This document shows, piece by piece, positions 24,540-32,256 of a stretch of DNA of 64,000 nt. The stretch is from an uncultured Eubacteriales bacterium (lineage in GTDB: Bacteria; Bacillota; Clostridia; Peptostreptococcales; Anaerovoracaceae), in contig CADBJW010000014.1 in the NCBI GenBank assembly GCA_902795135.1, positions 23,749 through 87,748 of the forward strand, read 5' to 3'. The stretch's first letter is position 1. Every line of letters begins with the position of its first letter. Below the pieces are notes generated by a model. That model was not told where the DNA came from and did not search any database. It saw nothing but the letters and a program-made list of their open reading frames with translations. Both the position numbers and the translations under genes were made by a program.

Positions 24540-27416
24540 ATGAATTTAAAGAAAATGACTCTCAAAATTAATGGCGCCGACAGGATGTTTATCTGCAATC
24601 CAGAAAAGGACACACTGGCAGATGTAATCCGTCGACTGGGCCTGACGGGAACGAAAGTTGGATGCGGCACAGGCGTTTGCGGTGCGTGCTCCGTCATTTT
24701 AGATGGCAAAGTTGTTCGTTCCTGTACGAGAAAAATTGCGAAAGTCGAAGAGTACAGCGAAATCACAACCATTGAAGGGATCGGACAGCCGAATTTCCTG
24801 CATCCTATACAGGTTGCGTTCATGCATCATGGCGCAGTTCAGTGCGGATTCTGCATCCCTGGATTCATCGTTTCAACATATCAGCTTTTGAAAGAAAATC
24901 CTGACCCGACAAGAGAAGAAGTACGTGACTGGTTCACGAAACATAGAAATATCTGCAGATGTACTGGTTATAAGCAGATCGTTGATTCCGTAATGCTGGC
25001 AGCCAAGTGCCTGCGCGGTGAAATCACAGTGGACGATCTTAAGATTCCGGAAGCTCCTGCAGGCGAACAGTACGGCAAGCCTCTCCTGCGTCCTTGCAAC
25101 CTGGCAAGAGTATGCGGCGTAGAAGATTATGGCGACGACATCGAGCTGAAGATGCCTTCCGGCACACTGCACGCTGTTATGGTTCAGCCGAGAGTTACAT
25201 TCCACGCTAAGATCAAGAGCATCGACACCAGCGAAGCTGAGAAAATGCCTGGCGTATATAAGATCGTTACAGCCAAGGACGTTAAGGCAGTCGGATGCGA
25301 CAACCGCGTTGCCTTCTTCCCGTTCACACCGAGAACACTGGCAACTGAGAAATCACACTTTGTTATAGCAGAAGACAAAATCATGAACTATGGTGACTGC
25401 ATTGCCGTTGCGGTTGCTGATACGAAAGATCACGCGAGAGAAGCGGCAGCTAAGGTTACCTTCGAATATGAACAGCTTCCTGAATACAGAAATTATCTGG
25501 ACGCTGTTAAACCGGACGCAATCCGCATCCACGACGATCACCCGAACATGTGGAGTATGCAGCCAACGCTCAAAGGCGCCGGTCACGAAACGGATAAGCT
25601 CTTTGACGATGCTCCTTATGTAGTAGAAGGCAGCTTCTACTCACAGAGAGAACCACACGCACAGATCGAATCCGATACGATTCAAGCGTACTTCGACGCA
25701 GACGGAATGCTTTGCGTACACTGTAAGGCCATGGCAATCGGCGCTCACCTGACGGACGTTGCAGAAGCAACCGGACTTCCACAGGAAAAGATTCGTATCA
25801 TTGCGAACCCTACCGGCGCGTCCTTCGGATGGTCAACCTTTGGTCAGTCATTCGCACTGGCAGCAGAAGTCTGCATGGCGTGCGACAACATGCCGGTTGC
25901 AGTATCCATGACGTATCAGGAACACATTGCTTACACAGGTAAGAGAGCACCTTCATTCTCGAACGCTAAGCTGGCATGCGATAAGGACGGCAAGATCATC
26001 GCCGCTGAATGGGACTTCGGTCTTGACCACGGTTCCTACAACGAACTGGGCGATGACCTGACATGGAGACCTGCCAGATTTACATTCTTCCCATACAACG
26101 TTCCAAACGTTAAGGGCCTGGCAAGAGTTGCTACTTCAAACCACAACTACGGCACCGCATACAGAGGATACGGTTCACCGCAGTCCTATACCTGCTCCGA
26201 AGCAATGATGGATATGATGGCTGAGAAGATCGGCATGGATCCATTTGATATTCGATACATCAACATTGCCAGAGAAGGAGATCTGAACGTCAACAGCAAG
26301 CCGTTCAGAGAATACCCGATGGAAGGCATGATGGATAAACTGAAGCCAATGTATGAAGATGCAAAAGCAGAAGTGGCTGCATGGAACAAGGATCACGAAG
26401 ACGTCAAGAAGGGCGTTGGTATCGCATGGGGCGGCTACAACGTAACCGAAGGCGCAGCAGACCAGTGTACGCTGGGTATCGAGTTGGCACCAGGCGGCAA
26501 ATTCATCAAGTATGATACATGGCAGGATGTAGGCCAGGGCGGTGACGTTGGTTCACTGATCGTTACGCTGGAAGCTCTGAAGGAATTCGGCGTTACGGCA
26601 GATGACATTATCCTTCGTCAGAACGACAGTATCTACGGCGTAGACTCCGGTTCATCCGCATCCTCCCGTCAGCACTACATGAACAGTAAGGCACTGGTTA
26701 TGGCCGTTGATAAACTGAAGAACGCAATGCGTAAGGAAGACGGTACATACAGAACTTACGAAGAAATGGTTGCAGAAGGCATTCCACTCAGATACGATGC
26801 ACAGTACACGAACTCCGATGACGAAACATTGTCCGACCTGAATCCGGATACTGGCGTTGGTGAACCAACTCCTGCATTCACATATTCCCTGTACATGGCA
26901 ATCGTTTCCGTTGACATGAAGACAGGCGTTACGACGGTAGATAAGATCGTTGGCATCGATGACGTAGGCGTAATCGGTAACCCGGTTTGTCTGGATGGAC
27001 AGGCTTACAGCGGTATCGCTCACTCCATCGGCTATGCTCTGTGGGAAGACTATGATGATGTCAAGAAGCAGAACAACCTGTACGGCATGGGCATCGCATC
27101 CGCGAACATGCTGCCAGATGACATCGAGCTGATTCACATGTGCACACCGAGAGACACGAACCCGTTCGGTTCCTCCGGCGGATCGGAAGCATTCCAGTCC
27201 GGTGACCATATGGCAGTTATCAATGCGATTAATAACGCAACAGGCGTCAGAATCCATGAACTGCCTGCAAGACCTGAAAAGGTCAAGGCCGGAATCGAAG
27301 CACTCGCGAAGGGTGAACCGAATCCGAACGTTCCTGAGAAATACTTCCTCGGATCAGACTTCCAGGAAGAAATGGAAAACATTCGTAAGAACCCTTGCAT
27401 TACAGACGAGGAATAA
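24540..27416 (+). CDS. Mop-type molybdenum hydroxylase (aldehyde oxidoreductase), paralogue 1
   Basis: 958 residues in one chain, arranged like Desulfovibrio Mop. A plant-type 2Fe-2S domain (C42, C47, C50, C62) is followed by a second 2Fe-2S domain (C102, C105, C139, C141 in CGFC...CRC). Then comes the a/b hammerhead region (about 190-320) and the large molybdopterin-binding part. There is no FAD domain, so the electron acceptor is probably a ferredoxin or flavodoxin. The conserved active-site Glu is E883 in FGSSGGSEAF. Family members oxidise aldehydes or hydroxylate heterocycles with water; the substrate is unknown here. GGAGG precedes ATG 24540, and the leader GGAGGCAATTATGAATTT is almost identical to that of paralogue 2. 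Confidence 0.92.
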   Translation: MNLKKMTLKINGADRMFICNPEKDTLADVIRRLGLTGTKVGCGTGVCGACSVILDGKVVRSCTRKIAKVEEYSEITTIEGIGQPNFLHPIQVAFMHHGAVQCGFCIPGFIVSTYQLLKENPDPTREEVRDWFTKHRNICRCTGYKQIVDSVMLAAKCLRGEITVDDLKIPEAPAGEQYGKPLLRPCNLARVCGVEDYGDDIELKMPSGTLHAVMVQPRVTFHAKIKSIDTSEAEKMPGVYKIVTAKDVKAVGCDNRVAFFPFTPRTLATEKSHFVIAEDKIMNYGDCIAVAVADTKDHAREAAAKVTFEYEQLPEYRNYLDAVKPDAIRIHDDHPNMWSMQPTLKGAGHETDKLFDDAPYVVEGSFYSQREPHAQIESDTIQAYFDADGMLCVHCKAMAIGAHLTDVAEATGLPQEKIRIIANPTGASFGWSTFGQSFALAAEVCMACDNMPVAVSMTYQEHIAYTGKRAPSFSNAKLACDKDGKIIAAEWDFGLDHGSYNELGDDLTWRPARFTFFPYNVPNVKGLARVATSNHNYGTAYRGYGSPQSYTCSEAMMDMMAEKIGMDPFDIRYINIAREGDLNVNSKPFREYPMEGMMDKLKPMYEDAKAEVAAWNKDHEDVKKGVGIAWGGYNVTEGAADQCTLGIELAPGGKFIKYDTWQDVGQGGDVGSLIVTLEALKEFGVTADDIILRQNDSIYGVDSGSSASSRQHYMNSKALVMAVDKLKNAMRKEDGTYRTYEEMVAEGIPLRYDAQYTNSDDETLSDLNPDTGVGEPTPAFTYSLYMAIVSVDMKTGVTTVDKIVGIDDVGVIGNPVCLDGQAYSGIAHSIGYALWEDYDDVKKQNNLYGMGIASANMLPDDIELIHMCTPRDTNPFGSSGGSEAFQSGDHMAVINAINNATGVRIHELPARPEKVKAGIEALAKGEPNPNVPEKYFLGSDFQEEMENIRKNPCITDEE

Positions 27417-27431
27417 ACGAATCGCATCTAT

Positions 27432-27468
27432 AAGGCAGGGAATCCAATATTCCCTGCCTTTGCATTTT
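27432..27468 (+). terminator. Terminator after hydroxylase paralogue 1
   Basis: Perfect 12-bp stem AAGGCAGGGAAT / ATTCCCTGCCTT (27432-27443 and 27449-27460), followed by TGCATTTT. Confidence 0.85.
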
Positions 27469-27496
27469 ATATTGTTAAGCGATGGAAAGGTAAGTT

Positions 27497-28513
27497 ATGC
27501 AGGTAGGAAGATACCACAGACAAGAGATATTTTATGCGATTGGCAAAGAAGGGCAGCAAAAGCTCCAGCAGTCGCGTGTGTGCGTCATCGGTATCGGGGC
27601 GTTGGGTGCTTCGGTGGCCAACATGCTCGCACAGGCGGGAGTTGGATACCTTCGGCTGATTGACCGCGATATCGTGGAGCTCACCAATCTCCAGCGGCAG
27701 GCTCTTTTTACAGAAGCGGATGTGGAGCAGCAGCTCCCAAAGGCTGAAGCGGCTCGTATGCATATATCTCAGATGAATTCGGAAATTGAGATCGAGGCGA
27801 AAATCGTCGATGTCAATCCATATAACATTGAAAAACTGATCACGGATGTAGATGTTGTTGTCGATGGACTTGACAATCTGGAGACAAGATATTTACTCAA
27901 CGAAGCGTGTGACAAGCACAAAATCCGTTACGTTTACGGCGGTGTCGTTGGAAGCGGCGGCATGTGCATGAATGTATTGCCAGGTGAAGGACCGTGTCTG
28001 GAATGCCTGCTGGGGCCTTTGCCAGAAGAGGGGAGTTACGATACCTGTGACACGGTTGGCGTCATCAGTCCGATTACCAACATAGTAGCGTCTTATGAAG
28101 CGGCAGAAACCATGAAGCTTTTGCTGGATTCTGAGTCCGTATGCAGACAGGCGATTTCTCTGGATGCGTGGGACAGCTATACAGAATTCTTTGACGTGGA
28201 TAAGGATCCGGAGTGTCCGGTCTGTGGGAAACACCAATACACTCGGCTCGAACATAGACAAAAGAACTATACTGCTTCTCTTTGCGGACACGATGCGTAT
28301 CAGGTTACCCCGGAAGATGACGGGGCCTTTGATTATGACGCCGTCGTAGAGAGACTCAGGCAGTCAGGAGAGGTGAAGCAGAATAAGTTCTTTACGATTT
28401 TCAAAAATGAAGAAGCGGATTTCAAGCTTTTTCCGGATGGACGTGCTATAATCAATAAAGTGGCAGACGGAGATACTGCCCGTGAGATATTTGCGAAATA
28501 CATCGATCAGTAA
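27497..28513 (+). CDS. ThiF/MoeB-family E1-like adenylyltransferase
   Basis: 338 residues. It activates the C-terminal glycine of a ubiquitin-like sulfur carrier with ATP. Seen are the nucleotide loop VIGIGALGASVANML (30-44), NLQRQALF (64-71), the zinc pairs C167/C170 (CLEC) and C240/C243 (CPVC), and a Cys at 184 in YDTCDTVGVISP, the position of the ThiF catalytic Cys. The last 80 residues (LCGHDAYQV, then FKLFPDGRAIINKV) are typical of the Firmicutes form. The MoaD-like gene follows 33 nt later, making an E1/carrier pair. Position behind the molybdenum hydroxylase favours molybdopterin or cofactor sulfuration over thiamine. Confidence 0.9.
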   Translation: MQVGRYHRQEIFYAIGKEGQQKLQQSRVCVIGIGALGASVANMLAQAGVGYLRLIDRDIVELTNLQRQALFTEADVEQQLPKAEAARMHISQMNSEIEIEAKIVDVNPYNIEKLITDVDVVVDGLDNLETRYLLNEACDKHKIRYVYGGVVGSGGMCMNVLPGEGPCLECLLGPLPEEGSYDTCDTVGVISPITNIVASYEAAETMKLLLDSESVCRQAISLDAWDSYTEFFDVDKDPECPVCGKHQYTRLEHRQKNYTASLCGHDAYQVTPEDDGAFDYDAVVERLRQSGEVKQNKFFTIFKNEEADFKLFPDGRAIINKVADGDTAREIFAKYIDQ

Positions 28514-28546
28514 AGACTAATCAGATGCAGGCAATGGAGAAGAGAT

Positions 28547-28789
28547 ATGATTAAAATCAAAATTTTATTTAATGGTCCGGTCAGACAACTCAATGGATGG
28601 AAAAATGTGGCCAATATTGAACTTCCGGATGGCGCGACGGGCTATGACCTTTGCGACTATTTTAATATCGTGCCGAAGAAGACCAGACTTTATGGGTTCC
28701 TGATTCGTGACGGTAAGAAGATTCCGGAGGAAACCGTCCTCAACGACGGAGACACCATCAAAGTCAACGGCAAGACGTCCGGGGGTTGA
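28547..28789 (+). CDS. MoaD/ThiS-like sulfur carrier protein
   Basis: 80 residues with a beta-grasp pattern. The C-terminus ends TSGG directly before the stop codon, the free Gly-Gly needed for adenylation and thiocarboxylate formation. Hydrophobic spacing (IKIKILFNGPVRQLNG, LPDGATGYDLCDYF, LNDGDTIKVNG) agrees with MoaD more than ThiS. It pairs with the E1-like protein encoded upstream. As MoaD it would give sulfur to molybdopterin synthase; a dedicated carrier for the hydroxylase system is also possible. GGAGAAGAG precedes the ATG. Confidence 0.88.
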   Translation: MIKIKILFNGPVRQLNGWKNVANIELPDGATGYDLCDYFNIVPKKTRLYGFLIRDGKKIPEETVLNDGDTIKVNGKTSGG

Positions 28790-28794
28790 GGGAG

Positions 28795-28945
28795 ACCTAA
28801 CCCGGCGAGGGACGAGCCGATGGTAGGTCCCCCGTCAGGAGTGCAGCGCTTTAGCGCGTGGCACTCTACGGCGAGAGAGTTGATTGCATAGCGCGTGGCA
28901 CTCCACGGCGATGTGCCTGACTGCGTGATGCGCAGTTCCCGGCGA
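28795..28945. repeat. Array of GC-rich hairpin units ending in CGGCGA
   Basis: In the 379-nt gap after the MoaD-like gene, the octamer [CT][AC]CGGCGA ends four units at 28801-28808 (CCCGGCGA), 28867-28874, 28904-28911 and 28938-28945. Two units share AGCGCGTGGCACTC[TC]ACGGCGA. Several can fold: GAGTGC-x-GCGCTTTAGCGC-x-GCACTC in the second and ACTGCG-TGATG-CGCAGT in the fourth. No reading frame of note crosses it. Function unknown. Confidence 0.55.
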
Positions 28946-28955
28946 AATGTTATCT

Positions 28956-28989
28956 AGCCCATCTCAGTTTTCTGCTGAGGTGGGCTTTT
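28956..28989 (+). terminator. Terminator after the ThiF-MoaD pair
   Basis: 12-bp stem AGCCCATCTCAG / CTGAGGTGGGCT (28956-28967 and 28975-28986, one T-G pair), then TTTTG. Confidence 0.9.
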
Positions 28990-29004
28990 GTAATTTAAGG
29001 GTGC

Positions 29005-29033
29005 TTGATTTTTTTGCTACATTAATGTATATT
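29005..29033 (+). promoter_or_regulatory. SigA promoter of the giant surface-protein locus
   Basis: TTGATT (29005-29010), a 17-nt spacer, TATATT (29028-29033). The leader of about 130 nt contains CGAGT-CA-ACTCG and a C-rich/G-rich arm (CCCGAG...CTTCGGGG) that could mask the ribosome site GGGGGGAGG at 29154-29162. Confidence 0.7.
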
Positions 29034-29168
29034 AAGATAAGAAGAAGTTTGAAAATTCTGTAGAGTGTTTGTCAGACTATTAAATAAGAGTTGTATAGGG
29101 CGATTTGTTTTAGCCTGATTTTTTTGACTTCCGCCCGAGTCAACTCGTCTTCGGGGGGAGGTTTTATA

Positions 29169-31031
29169 ATGTATTTGTTTGACAAAAAGAAGTGCAGGGC
29201 ATTCTTGGCACTTCTGCTTTCAGTGGCGATCATTTTCACATTCACACCGACGATAACATTTGCCAACGGGGTGGATGGAGATGACCTGAACAGTGGGGTT
29301 GTTTCAGGAGAGCAAAGCGATACCGAAACGGAATCCCCGGCCACCACTGAAAACGACCAAGTAGGTGAAGGAGAAACCCAGAACAATAACAGAGGGCTAA
29401 CTGTTGAGAGTGTAACCCTCAGCAAAGAAACAGCCACAATTGCTTTGGGAAAGACCTCGACACCTACGGCAACGGTGCTGCCGGAAGAGGCAGCCGCTGA
29501 AGCTGCAGTAACATGGGCATCCAGCGATGACTCCATTGCCTCAGTTGATCAGAACGGTAAAATAACCGGATTAAAGGCAGGCACTGCAGAGATTACAGCA
29601 ACGGCAGGCGGCATTACGTCGCAGCCTTGTGTGGTTACCGTAAAACCAAATTTCAAGGTAACGAAGACGCCAATAGCTGTAAATGTCGGTTCTAATGAAT
29701 GGGCAAACGGAATTACGGCCACGCTAAGCATTCAGGAGGAAAACGGGGGCACATACAGAGTCCTCGGTCCTGATGCGGAGGATGCTGCAAAGTACGAGAT
29801 GAGATGGTCCGCAATTACCGGTACGAACGCAGAGTATATGGGGTATGCGGAGTCAATGGATCCAAGCAAAGATCTAGCGGCTTCACTCGTGTTCAAGAAC
29901 GCTCCTACTGCGAATAAAACCATTTCCATAAGCGGTTACGTATATTATGCGGGAACCGATTCTAAAGCGAGTGCATTTCTATCACAGTCTATCGCAATCA
30001 AACTGGGAAACACGGCAGCGGTTACAGTAAATGGAACAACCACAGAATACGGAAGTATAAACGATGCGTTAGCAGCGGCACTTCAGGCGGATAAAGCCAC
30101 CATAAAGCTCCTGCAAAACGCACCGTTGAATGGTGATTTTGCTGTTGCAGAAGGCAAAGAGATAACCCTTGATCTTAATGGAAAGACATTAACCAAAGCC
30201 ATGTCGTCAATTACTGTAAACGGTGGGGCGCTGACGGTTACCGATTCCAGTGATGGCAAAGACGGGAAAATCACCGGAACCGTTGTTCCGCTTTATATAA
30301 GCGGCGGCACGTTAACGGTTGATGGTGCGGCTATCTCGGCTGATAACACATATGCCATTTATTCTAAAGAAGAAGCGGATGCAACGGTTAATATCGAAGG
30401 CGGAGCCATTGTTACGAGCGCTGAAAAGAGCGCAGTAGTAGCACTTGGCAAAAATACCGTGAATATGGAAAACTGCACCATCACAGGTGCAGCAGACGCT
30501 CTTGCAAACAATGGGTCCTATTCAGGAACCACCACATTTAATATTGGTGAGGGAGCGAAACTGACTGGTACTGATTCTGCGTCAGTTGCGGTATATCTTC
30601 CTGGTCCAAACGTGACAACCGTTTCCGATGGAGCGGAAATAACCGGCGCAACCGGCATATATCAGAAGGTCGGTACATTAAATATTACGGGCGGAACGAT
30701 TAAAGGAACCGGTGCAAAAGCCGACTATACCTATTCAGGTAGCGGATGCAATGCTACCGGTGACGCAGTGGTGATTGATAACTGCGGATATCCTGGCGGA
30801 ACACCGCAACCAACCATTTCAGGTGGAACATTCATAAGCGCAAACGCTTCGCCGATCGGAAGTTACGCATACCCTGCGGAGGGGGAAGACGCAAAAGAGC
30901 CTGTGAATGGATTTGTATCCGGAGGAGCTTACAACAGATGGATTCACATGTGCAAAAAACGCAGATGGCACCTATTCAGTGGAAGAAGCCCTGAAGCCGA
31001 TCCAGTACTATTACACATGGAACGTTCCTAG
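29169..31031 (+). CDS. Surface protein, N-terminal fragment of a frame-broken gene
   Basis: 620 residues. A signal peptide (MYLFDKKKCRAFLALLLSVA onward, cleavage near FANG) leads to a Big2 Ig-like domain (about 75-155: LSKETATIALGKTSTPTATV, then VTWASSDDSIASVDQNGKIT). Right-handed beta-helix type repeats follow (GGxLTVxxxxI, GGTIKGTGAK). The frame is lost just after VSGGAYNR, ending in an unrelated basic tail of about 30 residues (WIHMCKKRRWHLFS...). The natural continuation is in the +1 frame from about 30940 (DGFTCAKNADGTYSVEEA). The break lies at the end of a 102-bp repeat. ATG 29169 has a strong GGGGGGAGG site. Adhesin or glycan-binding role is inferred. Confidence 0.75.
   Translation: MYLFDKKKCRAFLALLLSVAIIFTFTPTITFANGVDGDDLNSGVVSGEQSDTETESPATTENDQVGEGETQNNNRGLTVESVTLSKETATIALGKTSTPTATVLPEEAAAEAAVTWASSDDSIASVDQNGKITGLKAGTAEITATAGGITSQPCVVTVKPNFKVTKTPIAVNVGSNEWANGITATLSIQEENGGTYRVLGPDAEDAAKYEMRWSAITGTNAEYMGYAESMDPSKDLAASLVFKNAPTANKTISISGYVYYAGTDSKASAFLSQSIAIKLGNTAAVTVNGTTTEYGSINDALAAALQADKATIKLLQNAPLNGDFAVAEGKEITLDLNGKTLTKAMSSITVNGGALTVTDSSDGKDGKITGTVVPLYISGGTLTVDGAAISADNTYAIYSKEEADATVNIEGGAIVTSAEKSAVVALGKNTVNMENCTITGAADALANNGSYSGTTTFNIGEGAKLTGTDSASVAVYLPGPNVTTVSDGAEITGATGIYQKVGTLNITGGTIKGTGAKADYTYSGSGCNATGDAVVIDNCGYPGGTPQPTISGGTFISANASPIGSYAYPAEGEDAKEPVNGFVSGGAYNRWIHMCKKRRWHLFSGRSPEADPVLLHMERS
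30837..30938 (+). repeat. 102-bp exact direct repeat, copy 1
   Basis: Identical to 32119-32220 over all 102 bases, although the flanks encoding the same protein motifs differ at many synonymous sites. The reading frame changes right after it. Confidence 0.9.
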
Positions 31032-32256
31032 TGTGTTTTATTTCGCGGATGAAGATCCTGTGCCTGCCAGAACGACACAGGGTGTGATCCCGAAGATTAA
31101 ACGTGAGGGTGAAAGTTCCTACCACGCTCCGGAGGACTTCGTAGAGATAAGCTGGAAGGTCACGGATTCTGATGCATCAAGCGTCGAAGCGGAAGCATCG
31201 TCGATCGCGACCGTGGATGAGAATGGACTGGTGACCTTTACGAAGCCGGGTTCCGTAAAGGTCTGGCTCACGATGACAGATTCCGCAGGGACAAAGTCCG
31301 CCAGCAAGAGTGCCAGCTACAAGATCGCCCCGGCATATATTGAGAGAGATGGGGAAAGAGTTGCGTATGCGACCCTCCTTGCGGCCTTCAATGCTGCGCA
31401 GGACGGCGAGACGATCGTACTCGGCAGCGACTATACAGCAAAGAACATCGGCAAAATGACGATGAATAAGGACGCTTCTGTGACCATCGATCTGAATGGG
31501 CATAAGGTCGCGATGAATCAGGACTACGCTGCTAACGCTTACGGTGCGTTCTTTACGGTCAAAAAAGGCACACTGACGATCAAAGACAGTGCCGGAGGCG
31601 GCAGTGTCGAAGCAGCCGGAACAAACTGCAGAGCATTTCATTTGGATGGCACGGGCAATGCTGAGGCATCGGATGCCAAACTGGTCATAGACAAAGGAGT
31701 ATCCGTGTCCTCGTCGAAGGATTGCTGTGTGACCATAGTCGGAAAGGCGACGCTGGAGACGGAAGGAGATCTCAGCTCATCGGCTGACTTCGCAATAGCC
31801 GGTAACGGAAGCGAAGGAAACGGCGGATATGTCATCAACGTAAAGGATGGAAGCATAACCGGCGAGGAGATCGCCATCTACCACCCGAATGACGGAACAC
31901 TGACGATCAGCGGTGGAACCGTAACAGGCAATACCGCGATCTACCAGAAGGCCGGCAGCCTGAACATCACAGGCGGCACGGTCACGGGTAATGGAGAGAA
32001 GAAAGAATATACATACAATGGCAACGGTGCCAATGCGACAGGCGACGCAATCGTCATTGACAACTGTGGCTACCCGGGAGGTGTTCCGGCACCTGCGATC
32101 ACAGGCGGCACGATTAATAGCGCAAACGCTTCGCCGATCGGAAGTTACGCATACCCTGCGGAGGGGGAAGACGCAAAAGAGCCTGTGAATGGATTTGTAT
32201 CCGGAGGAGCTTACAACAGAACGCAGATGGCTTATACGAGATTCTCAGAGCCATGA
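30907..32256 (+). CDS. Surface protein, middle fragment of a frame-broken gene
   Basis: The open frame runs 449 codons from ATG 30907, but this ATG lies inside the preceding fragment's frame with no good ribosome site, so it is unlikely to be a real start. True coding in this frame begins near 30940 with DGFTCAKNADGTYSVEEAL. It continues with an Ig-like stretch (EISWKVTDSDASSVEAEASS, ATVDENGLVTFTKPGSVKVW) and beta-helix repeats closely resembling those of the first fragment (NATGDAIVIDNCGYPGG in both). It again ends after VSGGAYNR, directly behind the second copy of the 102-bp repeat. No signal peptide of its own. Confidence 0.55.
   Translation: MDLYPEELTTDGFTCAKNADGTYSVEEALKPIQYYYTWNVPSVFYFADEDPVPARTTQGVIPKIKREGESSYHAPEDFVEISWKVTDSDASSVEAEASSIATVDENGLVTFTKPGSVKVWLTMTDSAGTKSASKSASYKIAPAYIERDGERVAYATLLAAFNAAQDGETIVLGSDYTAKNIGKMTMNKDASVTIDLNGHKVAMNQDYAANAYGAFFTVKKGTLTIKDSAGGGSVEAAGTNCRAFHLDGTGNAEASDAKLVIDKGVSVSSSKDCCVTIVGKATLETEGDLSSSADFAIAGNGSEGNGGYVINVKDGSITGEEIAIYHPNDGTLTISGGTVTGNTAIYQKAGSLNITGGTVTGNGEKKEYTYNGNGANATGDAIVIDNCGYPGGVPAPAITGGTINSANASPIGSYAYPAEGEDAKEPVNGFVSGGAYNRTQMAYTRFSEP
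32119..32220 (+). repeat. 102-bp exact direct repeat, copy 2
   Basis: Second copy, 1282 nt downstream of the first. After it, AACGCAGATGGC resumes as after copy 1, but with 20 nt missing between the repeat and that word, which changes the frame once more. Confidence 0.9.

Noticed and set aside
30954-30960. AAAAAAC heptamer as a programmed -1 frameshift site joining surface fragments
   Set aside because: The heptamer is in the wrong phase for the upstream frame, and the needed change is +1, not -1. No stimulatory structure is evident. Transcriptional slippage remains possible and is noted as a finding.
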